DNA of 64,000 bases from Hippasteria phrygiana (GCA_037893225.1 JAZGUH010000327.1:1922001-1986000), one strand, 5' to 3'. Positions 31,845-43,718 are shown, numbered from the stretch's first letter. Numbers and translations: made by a program. The notes: generated from the letters alone by a model not told the origin.

Positions 31845-33405
31845 GAAAAAAAGGAACACGAAGGTCTTGGAACCAAGACTATCACAAGGGCTGCTCTTAG
31901 GTTTTCTGTGCCTGAGTAAACCTTGCGTGACAGAGTAAGAGGTCGAGTGAGCATTGAAGTCATCAGATCTGGACCTGAGCCAATATTCAGCTAGGAGGCT
32001 CGTCTGGTTGAACATTTGAAATACATGGCAGCCTGTGACTATGGCTACAGCAGAGCAGAAGTGATAGACATCGCAACCACTTATGCTGAGAGCCGTTAAG
32101 ACTCCCAGCATAAGTGGTTGTGAGGACCAAGACCATCCACTATTTCAAAAGTGGTTCTCCACTGCGCAAACCAAGGGGCCTTGAATTACACAGAGCGAAG
32201 GCAACTTCCGAGTTAGTGGTTTCATCCTATTTTTCAGAACTGGAGAAAATTCTCAAAAAATACAACTTGACAATCTTCTCCAGAGCGAATATTCAATGTA
32301 GATGAAAAGGGATTGAAGCAAGATCACAAACCGCCAAATGTTGTCACCAGAGCCTCATCCAGACCGCCGCCAGCCATCACGTCAGGCAAAGGATCAACAG
32401 TGACAATTATTGGATGTGGGAATGCCCTGGGACAGCAAACCCCCCCCATACTTCATCTTCTTTGCACAACAAATGAGACAAGAACTGCTGCGTGGTAGTA
32501 CACCGGAAACAGGGGCATCAGTCAGCGCTAGTGGTTGGTCAAACTCGGAGATCTTGATGGATTACCTGGAAAACCATTTCCAGAAGTATGTTCAAGGAAG
32601 AACTAACGAAAAAACAAACATCCTCCTCTATGATGGTCACAAGTCCCATGTCTCCATTCCAGTAATTGACTGGGCAAAACAACGCAATATTATTTTATTC
32701 GTTTTGCCTCCCCATACAAGCCATCTTCTACAGCAACTCGATGTGAGCGGATCTTTAACCATAAACAGATGAGACAAAATGCAAGTACATCTACTGGCAT
32801 TGACAAATTCTCCATATGTGCACTTGCATGCAAGACATACACAGCAGCATTATCACCAAGCAATCTTCGTAGCTCGTTCAAGAAGACAGGGAATTTTCCC
32901 TTCAATCCATCAGTTGTGGATAAATCCGTGTTCATGCCCAGTAAAGCCCTAATGAGCAGGTCAGAAAGTATAGTGATCCAACTTTGGAGTGCGAACATGA
33001 TCAGTCCCAAAGTGTAAAACTCTTGGGATAGCAACAACACAGTGAAGAAGACTTCTTCAGTCATAGAGAACAACAACTGGGCCAGAGAAAGAAACAACAG
33101 AAAAAAACGACAGTACATGAGCACCATTGTTGGGGGTAGAGCGATTACTGAAGAAACTGTCCATCCAAAAATCCAAGAACACATAACAACTGTATAAAAA
33201 AAAAAAACAGCTGACAACATCACGTAAAAAAACAAATCACACAAAAAAAGTTGCCCTAAAAAGAAATCAGCCTGCAAAATGTGTCACCCTCAGCACAACC
33301 TGGACCTTCGATCTCGGGAGCTACAAGTCTTCGGTGGCAAAATCTGTCCAGTGAATCTAGTGATGAGAGTAGCGAAAGCTGCTGCGTCTGTCACAAGTTT
33401 AGACC
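31845..33405 (+). pseudogene. Pogo/Tigger-like DDE transposase, broken
   Basis: Segments in several frames give the order expected for pogo-group transposases: an HTH region (LRDRVRGRVSIEVI, EARLVEHLKYMAACDYGYSR), KATSELVVSSYFSELEKILK, the first catalytic Asp in FNVDEKG (about 32292-32312), the second in LLYDGHKSH (about 32630), and PPHTSHLLQQLDV, where Gln replaces the usual Pro before LDV. A C-terminal helix region (ICALACKTYTAALS, LRSSFKKTGNFPFNP) and an acidic CX2C tail (SSESCCVCHKF) follow. Shifts occur at the C7 run (about 32441) and near 32750, and stops break the HTH part. Gmr1-like LTR starts right after the tail. Confidence 0.85.
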
Positions 33406-34401
33406 TGTTATGTGCACAAGTAAATGCTGCCAGTGTTAGGAAATTCCCCTCACGGAATGTATACACGCTCCTCATTCAACCGGCACAAACAAATGTTTTG
33501 TCACAGGCCACGCTTCACTTATTTGCATACGCGTGCGACCTCGGCCGACCCTGTGAATGAATGGGTCGAAGTTGTTTACGCCAAGCCGTGCCAGAAGGTT
33601 CTAGGTCAATCTTGTGTACGCTAGCTCTTTCGAGAAGCTGTGTAGAGGATTATTTTTAGATGTGACGTAATTTGTATACGATTCTCTAGAATTCCTAGTA
33701 ATCTCTGGAATGAATGAAATCCTTTATATACGGGCTAGCTTGGGAAATATATTAGGACTTTAGACGGACGGAGAATTTCGTTGGGATTTCGGTTATCGAC
33801 TTTATCGAGCCGTTTTATTCGGACCTGTGACCTGTATATGACTCGTCTGCGTAGGAGCGTCTGGAGGCAGTTAGAGCTTAGTTTTATTTCCGGAAAAGAG
33901 ACATTTGTGAACTGTCGTCGGTTCATTATTTGGTGTCTCATATCCCCATATTTTCACGAAGGGAGCCAGTTTGTGTCGTTTCCCGCTGTTCTCGTCTCTC
34001 TTCGGCTGTTTTGGAGGTGAATTCCCCCGTGTTCCAGCTCGCCAAAGAACTGTATTCGCTCGCATTATTGAAGTCGTCCTTGTCCGTTGCTGAGTGCCCA
34101 AGCCGTCCAAGTCCTCGCCCAAGTCCTCACCGATTGCAGAGCTGCCCAAGTCGTCTGAGCCCTCACCTATATAAGTCCTCGCCCGTAAGATCTTTTAAGT
34201 TATATATTGTCTTATTTTTTCTTAATTCTACACTTGTTAAACCCTGTTGATTCTCGAATATTCTCATTATTAAATCGCATTGTTTCTTTGTTTTTTATAT
34301 CAGTGTGATCTTGTTTGATTTCTTTGTTGCATCTGAGAAAATTCAGCCTTTTTCGAGTAATTTATATTTACGGATAGTCTGGAGATTTTCAGATTGTAAC
34401 A
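33406..34401 (+). repeat. Gmr1-like 5' LTR
   Basis: A 996-bp repeat matching 53627-54659. It contains CCTTTATATACGGGC (near 33720), a block of CCAAGTCCTCGCCC repeats (34098-34190) with TATATAAG at 34168-34175, and many TTATTAAAT words near the 3' end. It is slightly shorter than the 3' LTR because of a deletion near 33758. Confidence 0.9.
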
Positions 34402-34404
34402 AAT

Positions 34405-34422
34405 TGGGGGCCTGTCCGGGAA
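34405..34422 (+). other. Primer binding site, tRNA-Pro-like
   Basis: TGGGGGCCTGTCCGGGAA lies three bases after the LTR end. It is close to the tRNA-Pro primer site known from gammaretroviruses, differing at a few positions. Confidence 0.65.
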
Positions 34423-34515
34423 ATCGAACAAACATAAGCCGAATTTTGTTTACGATATCGTCAAACAAGGTCGCACACTTTGTTATATTGTTGCTCGTTG
34501 TAGTGTAGAATAATC

Positions 34516-35235
34516 ATGGCTAGTAAGTTCGATGCACAAGCTTTCGTGGAGGCTTAAGATTTGTCAGTCGAAAAGTTGCAACATTTGACAAAAGATGAGT
34601 TGCAGGAAGTTGCTAGATATATGCTCATCTAGAAATTTTTTCGAAGTGCCAAGAAGGCAAAATTGGTGTGTGTTCTTGCGAAAAAGTTCAATCTAGAGAT
34701 GGCTGAGCCTCCGCAAACTTCTGATCGAGAAATTGAGCTGGCCAAAATTGAGCTGGAAAAAGAAAGGCTCAGGCTTGAGTTTAAAGAAAGAGAAAAAGAA
34801 AGAGAAGAAAGAGAAAAAGAAAGCGAAAGAGAAAAAGACAAAGAAAGGGAAGAAAGAGAATTTGAACTACGAAAGCTTGAACTCGAACATCAACTGAAGA
34901 TAAAAGAATTGGAATTAGGTGCAAAGAAAGACACAGGCAAAGAGAGAACTCCAGTTGACGTTAATCTAGCAAAAAACGTGAGGTTGGTGCCGAAATTAAA
35001 TGACGTTGAAACATATTGTCTGTCTTTCGAGAAAACTGCCAAAAGTCTTGAGTGGCCTGAGAAGTATTGGCCTTTGCTCCTGCAGAGCACGTTTGTGGGT
35101 AAGGTTTAGAAAGTCTATGCCACACTTTCAGAGGACCAGTGTAGTGAATATGCTACAGTTAAAGCAGCCATTTTGAATGCTTATGAGTTGGTTCCTGAGG
35201 CATATAGGCAGAAATTTCGAAAATTGACTAGATCA
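34516..35235 (+). pseudogene. Gmr1-like gag (SCAN-related), truncated
   Basis: An ATG frame (MASKFDAQAF) is broken by TAA at about 34555 and TAG at about 34630. The body has a strongly charged Lys/Glu/Arg coiled coil (34740-34910), then a capsid region: LVPKLNDVETYCLSFEKTAK, WPEKYWPLLLQS and AYELVPEAYRQKFRKL. This part has the look of the gag region proposed to have given rise to the SCAN domain. A stop at about 35107-35109 interrupts it. At about 35247 the sequence jumps directly to protease: about 500 bases present in copy 2, including the CCHC knuckle, are missing. Confidence 0.85.
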
Positions 35236-35246
35236 AATAGCCAGAC

Positions 35247-35562
35247 CTGGGATACAGGCGCGTCACAGTCACTGATGCTGGAGGATGTGTCGTCATTGTC
35301 TCCAGAAAGTTCGCTGAATGCGAAAATGTTGATTCAAGGTATTGGGGGTAATTTTATGCCTTTCCCGTTGCATAGGGTAAATTTGAAATGTGACTTGTTC
35401 ACTGGCCCTGTGGATGTTGGAGTTGTTCCTAGTCTGCCGATGAAAGGTGTCGGATTTTTGCTGGGTAATGACATTGCGGGAGGTAAAGTGTCGGCATTCC
35501 CTAGTGTCTCTGGTGAACCTGTGGATGAGCCAGACATTCATTCTTTGGAGGAGGAGTTTTGA
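35247..35562 (+). pseudogene. Gmr1-like aspartic protease
   Basis: WDTGASQSLMLEDV gives the catalytic D-T-G and LLGNDIAGGKV the C-terminal hydrophobic hallmark; between them lie SLSPESSLNAKML and PVDVGVVPSLPMKGV. The active-site triad is intact here, unlike copy 2. The frame is fused upstream to gag by the internal deletion and ends with TGA at 35560, just before the linker. Confidence 0.85.
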
Positions 35563-35583
35563 GAAATCTTCCCCGAGTGTGCA

Positions 35584-36216
35584 GTGACGAGATCTCAGGC
35601 GAAACAGATGGAAAAGGAGGTTGCAGAGTCAGTGCCGATAGAGGAGAACTCTGGTGTTTGGCTGGCGGAAACTTTCTTCAATAATGTAGAAGAAAATGAG
35701 GGAGTGTCTCAAGATGCTAAGTTTAGCCGATCCTCGCTGCTAGAGCAGAAGAAAGCGGACCCAGATTTGAGGAAGCTCGCCCAGACAGCGTGTTCTGAGG
35801 AAGAGGTTCAGAGGGTTCCAGAATGCTACTACGTCAAGTCTGGCGTGTTAATGAGGAAATGGAGACCTACACAGAGACCAGCTGGTGAAGAATGGAGTAT
35901 TGTTTATCAAATTGTTGTTCCTCCGTATTACCGTGATGAGATCTTGCGAATTGCTCACGAGATTCCGGTTGCAGGTCATCTTGGCATCAGAAAGACTCAA
36001 GCTAGAGTCATGGCGCATTTTTACTGGCCTAAGCTACACCAAGATGTGGTTGCATTCTGCAAGACGTGCCATACGTGTCAGATGGTGGGGAAACCACAGC
36101 CATCAATCAAGCCTGTACCGATGATACCGATTCCTGCATTTGATGAGCCATTTACGAGAGTCCTCGATTGTGTTGGTCCTCTACCGCGGACGAAGTCCGG
36201 GCATCAGTTTTTGTTG
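35584..36216 (+). pseudogene. Gmr1-like integrase, N-terminal half
   Basis: After an acidic linker (TRSQAKQMEKEVAESVP, WLAETFFNNVEENEG) comes the integrase zinc finger: H in IAHEIPVAGHLGIRKT, then C-X2-C in CKTCHTCQMVGKPQP. The core starts with the first catalytic Asp in VLDCVGPLP and reaches HQFLLTI. It is cut there by the LTR of N1; the rest resumes at 51178. Integrase preceding RT defines the Gmr1-type order. Confidence 0.92.
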
Positions 36217-36221
36217 ACCAT

Positions 36222-36736
36222 TTAGGGTTTCAAGTTCGGAATAATACACAATAATTACCCTAAATTAAAAGTCGAAGTCCGCTGTTGTCCTCTGAAAGCA
36301 GCTACTTGGACTCCTGGAAAGTCAAACTTCTTGTCGTATTTTGGTAAATCTTTACAAAAAGGCACTGTGTCCTTCCACGGGAATAGTCCCTGTAAGGAGC
36401 AAACACTACAATAACCAGTTTCTATTCCTGCGTCCGGACACAAGCTAATGGTGTAATGCTGTAGGAAAACGGACCACTGTAGAATGATGTGATGACTCTA
36501 CACGGTTAGCGAAGGAGAAAGGAATGAAAAATGTGGTCCTGCTTTTTATACTGTGTGTGGAATTGAATGCCCTGCCCAGTCCATAGAATTCAATACAATA
36601 GACAATATAACTTTAAAATTCCTCTGCCGTGCAGGTAAAACTCAACGGAACAAAACAGGATTTAGCTGGCTATTGACTACTCTGGGCTGGACAGCACAGA
36701 CAAGAAAAAAACAACTGTTGAAGGAATTTCACTACA
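36222..36736 (-). repeat. N1 3' LTR
   Basis: 515 bp, nearly identical to 50658-51172, which implies a young insertion. A minus-strand TATAAAAAG box lies at about 36542-36551, and a TTCCACGGGAA palindrome is inside. Confidence 0.93.
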
Positions 36737-36903
36737 ATAGCCCCCTTCTAGATCACAATTACTCAGAAATGTGATCGATATTAGAACAAATTTTAAAATA
36801 AATCAAAAAGGGGTATTAAAAACAAATTCATTTATTTATAAGTGTCGGGAGATATTTGCTTGGCCAGCGTACGCGCCGTCCAGAACGAGTGAATCTATCC
36901 AAT

Positions 36904-38098
36904 TTATCTGGAGTAGTGCAGGATGGAGATAATTGTATTAGTTGATTTTGAGTTGTATTTAGAGTCGAAATCAGTATGAGCGACCTTTAATCCGTCAACA
37001 CTAATTGAATCATGTTTACCTTTAAGGTCAAGTATGAAATATTTCTTTGTTCTATCAATGACGCGGTATGGACCATGATAAGGAGGTTGCAGTGGTTTCT
37101 TGACAGCATCTACACGCACTAAGACGTGTGTACAGGAAAACAAATCATTCGGAAGTTGAGTTGGCTGTTGATTAGGTCTAGTTGATGTCGGTTTCAGTTC
37201 AGCCATTTGATGACGTAAACGGTCAACATAACTTGCAGGATCTAGGCTATCAAGGTTTGTTATAGGTACTATCAACTCCCCCGGTAATCGAAGAGTACAA
37301 CCAAAAACGAGTTCTGCAGCACTACATCCCAGATCAACTTTAAATGATGAACGAAGGCTAAGTAATATGAGTGGTAATGACTCTGTCTATCTGTTTGGCT
37401 CACTTTGTGCTTTTAAAGCTGATTTCAGGGAACGATGAAATCGTTCAATTAATCCATTTGCACCTGGGTGGTAAGCAGTGGTGCGAATATGTTTTGTACC
37501 GAGTAGTTGCGAGAGACGTTTGAAAAGATTCGATTCAAACTGCCTACCCCTATCAGTAGTAATGGTAGTAGGTACTCCAAATGTAGCTACCCAATTATTA
37601 ACAAAGGCTTTCGCAACGGTTTCTGCCGTAATGTCAGAAATTGGTATTGCTAAGGGCTACCTGGTGAATCGGTCTATGCATGTAAGTAAGTACGAACAAC
37701 TTTTAGTGTTAGATGGAGGTAAGGGACCGACTATATCAATATGTACATGGCTGAATCGAGCGTCAGGTGTGGCGAAGGTACCTATCGGAGTCACTGTGTG
37801 ACGATGTACCCTAGCACGTTGACAATTAATGCAGCAATGTTTGGTCCAATTTCGAACATCTTTATTGATAGATGACCACACAAATCTTTGAGTAATTAAA
37901 CGCTGTGTTGTAAAGCAACTGGATATGGAGTGCATTAAATATATCATGTCTAAGCTCTGGTGGAATATATGGACGTGGTTGACCAGTTGATGTATCACAG
38001 ATAATAGTATTCTTTGAAGTAAAAATAGGCAATTCTTCAAAGTAAAGGCTAGACGATTCACGTAGCTCAATAAGCTCTGGGTCTGTCTTCTGATTAAG
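36904..38098 (-). pseudogene. N1 integrase
   Basis: Minus-strand order: the pre-integrase end (RPYIPPELRHDIFNALH in one frame), a CX2C part of the zinc finger (HCCINCQRARV), and the core with Asp in HIDIVGPLP, Asp in TTDRGRQF and Glu in ANGLIERFH. The C-terminal domain has HVLVRVDAVKKPLQPPYHGPYRVI and ends at 36904. TAG codons at about 37657 and 37386 replace likely Trp codons (G-to-A), and a frameshift lies near 37900. Integrase inserts the element; this copy is dead. Confidence 0.88.
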
Positions 38099-38294
38099 CG
38101 CAAATTGTATGTAACATATTCAAATGCGCTGTACAACAATAAACTGGGCATAAAACTAGTAATTAATACATTAAAATCAACAAATACATTAAAAATACAA
38201 GGCAGGCTCAGAAATACATCATTAAAATATACGAGTAAAATTCATTGTTCCAAAAATATTTTACTTAGAGTAAATAGAAATACAATAAAACCCA

Positions 38295-41200
38295 TTACAA
38301 ATCAAAAGCATTTGAAAAAAGATGAGTTTTTAGCAGCGTCTTAAAACGGCTTAAACTGGTGGCATTCCTCACATAAGCTGGTAACTTATTCCACAGCGAA
38401 GGGGAAGCATAATGAAAAGCCTGATCACCTAAGTTAGTTCTGCTACGAGTAATTGGGTGTTTAAGAAGAATGCAGTTGTTTTGATCAAAGCTACGAAGAC
38501 CATAACGGGGCAGAGGTCGAACGGTGATAAGCTGGGATAAATATTCAGGACACTCACCGTGTAAAATTTTAAAAACAATTCTTGACTTAATTGGAAGCCA
38601 GTGAAGATCGATAAAAACAGGTGTGATGACAGTACTTGTACATGTTGCACACAAGCCTGGCACAAGTATTTTGAACCCGCTGAAGACGGTCTAAATGCAC
38701 AGATGGTATCCCATAGAGCAAACTATTACAGTAATCCAGCTTGGAAGTAATGAATGCATGGACAAGTGTTTCAGTACTAGCACGTGTTAAAAACTTCCTA
38801 ATGGATCTAATATTATGAAGATAATAAAATGCTGAACAACACGTTCTAACAATATGATCTTTCATAGATAAGTTAACATCAAACCACGCTCCCAAGTTTC
38901 GGGCAACAGTCACAGAGTTGACTACTGATCCCCCAACCTGTATCCCATCTATCTTAACCTTTGCCGATTGCTGACGAGTACCAATAATCAGAAATTCAGA
39001 TTTGCTATCATTTAAAAATAACCCACTTACGGACATCCAAGTACGTAAGTCCTTGATACATGATTCCATGACAGACAAAGCTGACTCTTGACTCCCAACT
39101 ACATCAGGTGAAAATGAAATATACAACTGTGTATCGTCCGCAAAACAATGAACCTGTGAGTCATGGGCATTTACAACGTCAAACAACTCACTAGTATACA
39201 AAGTAAATAACAGTGGACCCAAACAGGAACCTTGTGGAACACCCCACTCAAGGTCGTACTCATCAGACATAGTGCCATTTATCAAAACACGTTGAGATCT
39301 CCCAGACAAATATGACCTGAACCATTGGAGTACATTACCATAAACTCCGAACTTTGATCTTAAAATATCCAAAAGGATATTATGATCTAAGGTGTCGAAA
39401 GCAGAGCTTAGGTCGAGCAAAACCAACAAGGTAACCCGTTTGTTGTTCATGGCCAGTAACAAATCATTTTTCACTCGCAATAATGCTGTTTCAGTACTAT
39501 GGAACTTCCGATATGCTGACTGAAATGTAGGAAGAAGATTATGCAAAGTAAGTTGTGATTGCAACTGGTCACAAACAGTTTTCTCAAGCATCTTCGAAAT
39601 AAACTGTAAATTACTAACTGGACGAAAATTTTCGACCTTGGCTTCTAAACCCGTTTTTTTCAGGTGAGGAAGCACAACTGCCGACTTCCAAAGTTTTGGA
39701 AAACAACCTGATTCTAAGGAAGCATTCATAATTCGGGTAACAAAAGTTAATAAAACTTCCAAGTTATCAACCAACAAATAAGTTGGAATTGGATCCAACA
39801 AACACGATTTCTTGGATGAACCAGTAATAAGTTTTCTCACATAATCCTCAGTGACAAGATCAAAATCAGTAAGATGTGGGAAATCGAATGTGTTAACAGA
39901 TATGTGTTGAGACAAAAAACTGAGCAGATCAGGGCTGGTCAGTCTAAAACGAATGGACTTAACTTTATTTATAAAGAATGAGCCCATGTCATTGGCAAGC
40001 TGAAAATCGTCAAGATGCGGAGGAAGCACTGAAGTGCGAATGTTAAAAAGGGATGTACTAGCTTTAAAAAACCGCTTAGGATCGCTGCTGTTCTCTTTAA
40101 TAAAATTATTATAAAAATCACATCGAGATTGATTCATAAGTAGAGTGACCCTATTCCTTAAACGCTTAAACCGAATAAAATCAGATTCCGATTTAGTCAT
40201 CCGCCATTTCCTTTCAAACTTTCTTCTACGTTGCTTGGCTGACTTAATGTCATTATTGAACCAAGGCACCAGAGGCCGCACCACAATGGTTTTTGTTTTT
40301 ACAGGAGCATGAATGTCAAGTAAAAAGCGAAGAGTGGCATTGTAAGAAATGGCAAGGTCATTAACATGTACATTGTTACCCAAAGATGAAAACATGTTAC
40401 TCAAGATGTCATTCCTAAATTTGTCAACATCAATGGCTTTAGTCTTTCGAAAAGATACATTAGTGACAGACAAAGACGGCTTTGTAAAGTTCAAAGAGCA
40501 TGTAATTGCAAAATGATCTGAAAACAAACGATCAGGGACCAGACCATTCACAAAGGATTCTGACTGTCTAGTAATAACCAAATCTAATGTATGACCACAG
40601 ATATGAGTGGGAAAATCAACATGCTGTTTCAAATTCATGGATTCCAATAACTCAAGAAAATGTATGGCATCATTACATTTACTGCTATCAACATGAACAT
40701 TAAAATCACCTGTAATAATTAATGGTTCACTGCACATGACAAAAGATTCCAAATAATTGGAGAATTCGTCAAAAAAGATTGAAACCCCAACCGGATGGGA
40801 GGCTGAATAAGGTGGACGATAAATAATGACCAGCCTTAAAGTCTGTGATGTAGTCTTAATTAACCATTCGAAGGATTCGAATGACCGATATTCTCCAGCA
40901 GACTGTCTAGTGACTTCAAGAGTGTCACGGGCAAGAAGCGCTGTACCGCCGCCCGTCCGTCCTATACGAGGAACATCAAACAGCTTAAAGCCAATGGGTG
41001 TTGCTTGAATCCGATGTGCATCATCCGTAACTTTCAACCATGTCTCAGTTACTGCGAAAAAATCAACACTGCTTAAACAGACAAAGTCGACCCAGTCGGC
41101 TGTTTTGTTTTTAAGAGACCTGACGTTTATGGAACACATTTTAAAATCTTGATGTTTATTGACATGTGCATTGACAGCTCCAACAATAGGAACATCAACC

Positions 41201-41316
41201 AGTAGTTGCGGATGAGCTGCGGAATGTTTAAAAGAATGTGAATGTTGTCGATTTCCGATAATAACAGGAATTTCCCGCGAGTATGGGTGACAAGCAACGT
41301 CGACTAACGTCCTCAC
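38295..41316 (-). pseudogene. LINE ORF2: AP endonuclease and reverse transcriptase
   Basis: This is the longest frame of the window (909 residues). The N-terminal part is an APE-type endonuclease: INVRSLKNK, DFFAVTETWL, GGGTALLARD, LIITGDFNVHVD, HTLDLVITR and SDHFAITC. RT follows with VENFRPVSNLQFISKMLEK, QSAYRKFHSTETALL, LLDLSSAFDTLDH, GVPQGSCLGPLLF and catalytic FADDTQLY. One frameshift near 38625 separates the C-terminal part (IDLHWLPIKSRIVFKIL ... SLWNKLPAYVRN), which ends at 38295. ORF2 nicks target DNA and primes reverse transcription there. Only one disabling change is seen, so it is fairly young. Confidence 0.93.
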
Positions 41317-42602
41317 TCGAGGCGTATAGCTGTGTAGGAAGTGATGGTATACAAATAATGAATGTTTATGAGTGCGATGGTAAGAATAATTTCATGAGGT
41401 GACAGATTGAATGTTCCATTCCACGAGGCGAAGCCGAGTGGAATGGGACATTCCATCTGTCGGGAAACTCGGCCGCCATGTTGTGTGAATGACAGCCCTG
41501 TTGTAGCGCCACCATAGTGACCGTGAAATTAGGGAAGTTCTTTTGGTTCTATCAATGCGCGCGCACCGTTTGATAGAACCATGTGATAGAACGTTTTGGG
41601 CGGTGCGGGTTCGTGTCGTGTGATGGGTCGAATAATTCAATGCACGTGATCGACTCTCCACCAATCGGATGGCTGGGATTTTTTCAGGTGTTGTATAATA
41701 GGAACTGTACATGTCCTTGGAGTTATACGGATGGGGATAGGAATGATGTCAGCATGATCAAAACTTGACTGACGACCACCTCTGCTTCCCCGCGGCCGTT
41801 TTGCGATTCCAAGAATATGGATCTGTTGTCGAGTCATATCTGGCAATGCTTTTTTAGTCCAAAGACAAAGAAGCTGTGAAGCAGAATAACTAATGCGACG
41901 ACTTTGAACCTGGGCACAAGACCGGGCACAAGACCGACCATAGTACGCCCCTTCACTCCCAGCTGCTGACGTGACGTTAGGCCTGGGCAAGCTCTTCGGC
42001 TTCAAATATGTAAAGGATGAGGATGAAATTTATGGTCCTGGGTTCAGGGAGATATCCATAGCGATGGTAATGTCCATTGCTGGGTGGTGGTAAGGCACAT
42101 ACATGTTGAGCCGTGACTAGACCACTTAACACGAGGCAAGTTGGACTGCCAAGTACAGCATGGAAGTGTCGATTTGGATCTTAACTCACCACGGATAATT
42201 GGCAAAGTGGGCATCACATAACGACAGAGTTCACAGTAGGGTGTCCCTGATGCTTGGTTTCCAACATATATCTAACAAAGAAAGCCAGACAGCAGAAGGA
42301 GTTTTAAACATGTCGAAGAGATCTTCCCAAGCCTCATTGTGTCGGAAATAGATAGCCGTATGACTAGTTACAGCATCAGTCTCGAAATGCCGACGACAGT
42401 CAAACCAAACAATAAAAATGCATCAAAAATGCAGAATATTACGTCCTAACGATCACCAGGCAAGAAAGTTTCATCAAAACTAAGCAAACAGTAAAACATC
42501 ACAAGATGATGATAGATAAAAACAGCAAAATTGGACGGGTTGAAATTTTAAAATACGGAGATAAATCCCCCAGGTGCAGCCTCGGTAAAGGGCGCCCCCA
42601 AC
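41317..42602 (-). other. LINE 5' region with possible ORF1 remnant
   Basis: A minus-strand frame (41637-42005) contains RRISYSASQLLCLWTKKALP and RPRGSRGGR, reminiscent of short leaders before ORF2 in CR1-like LINEs. The region also has a stem around a TGTTCCATTCCAC box (41411-41449) and an inverted repeat TGGTTCTATCAA / TTTGATAGAACCA (41541-41582). No full ORF1 is recognised. Confidence 0.45.
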
Positions 42603-42603
42603 C

Positions 42604-43692
42604 TTGATCTTACTTTCCAAAGGCTTAATACCGAGACAGTCAATTTTATGACCCAAGAATTCAAGGCTAGTTACTCCAAATTCACATTTGCTTGGACTGA
42701 TTACAACACCATATTCACAAAGGCGATCAAACATTAGCCCGAGATGAAATTCATGCTGTTCGACATCCTCACTTGCTATCAATAAATCATCGATATAGGC
42801 ATAGACAAAATCAAGGCCATGCAAGACTTCATCGATAAATCTCTGAAATTCCTTAAACCGAAGGGCATACGAATATATTCAAATAGCCCAAAAGGTGTAA
42901 TAATCGCAGTTTTAGAAATGTCTTCAGAAGCAATAGGTATTTGATGGTAAGCTTTAACGAGATCAATTTTGCTGAAGATCTTTTTACCATTTAAATTCGA
43001 TGTAAAATCGTGGACATGTGGGATAGGATATCTATCGGGTTCCGTGATATTATTTAGAGCACGATAATCGCCGCAAGGTCTCCAATCACCCGATTTTTGG
43101 GCACCATGTGTAAAGGTGAAGACCATTGGCTATCTGAGGGGCGAATAATCCCTAATTCCAACATATGGTCAAATTTGGCTTTTGCTGCTGGCAATTTGTT
43201 TGCAGCTAGTCGTCTAGGACGTGCGCTCACTGGTTGCCCAGTAGTTTTAATGTGATGAGTGATATCGTGCTTTACAGAATTTTCATTGAAATTTGGCATA
43301 GTTATCTCTGGATATTGACTAAGCAAACGGATATAAGTATTATCACTGTTTGGCATGGCAAATAATGGACTTGGTGAAATTATAGAGGCTTTATTACCAG
43401 AAACTGTCAGTTCTGTTAGAGAATCAATTAGCCTGCGATTTTTAACATCAACCACTAGAGAAAAACGCTTTAGGAAATCGGCGCCGATAATTGGTACATT
43501 GGTCATAGATCTCTCTCCGTAAGTGGTGATGGAGTTTTTAAAAATCGCTTGTAAGGTATATGAACTACAGTTGCGTTTGTCATTACTGGTAGGTGGTATA
43601 ACGCTTACTTCAGCACCGGTGTCAACTAGAAATTTAGTACCAGTAGTTTTGTCTCTAATGTAAAATAGACGACTTTCGGTTTTGCCAGCCAA
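42604..43692 (-). pseudogene. N1 protease and reverse transcriptase
   Basis: On the minus strand an aspartic protease starts after 43692: FLVDTGAEVSVIPP (intact D-T-G) and NVPIIGADFLKRF. RT follows: [22 protein letters not shown], then after a shift near 43110 [39 protein letters not shown], and after another shift near 42830 the catalytic [10 protein letters not shown] and FLGHKIDCLGIKPLES. Sequence then breaks into LINE DNA, so the thumb and RNase H are absent. Catalytic motifs are intact but the frame is broken at least twice. Confidence 0.9.
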
Positions 43693-43718
43693 ACTCGCCG
43701 TCCCTAGTTGCTGGCTTT

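Larger units (their letters stand above)
38099..42602 (-). mobile_element. CR1/L2-type LINE inserted in N1 pol
   Basis: About 4.5 kb on the minus strand between N1 RT (ending LESKIK near 42603) and the N1 pre-integrase region (38098). It has a 5' region of about 1.2 kb, one long ORF2 and a 3' UTR ending ACAGCGCATTTGAATATGTTACATACAATTTGCGC, an ending style seen in L2/CR1-like LINEs. No poly(A) tail or clear target duplication is visible, and N1 sequence is missing at the site. Confidence 0.8.

Noticed and set aside
34629..34841. Ser/Leu-rich minus-strand ORF
   Set aside because: It is the antisense of the Lys/Glu-rich gag coiled coil; GAA/AAA codons read backwards give Ser/Leu/Phe runs.
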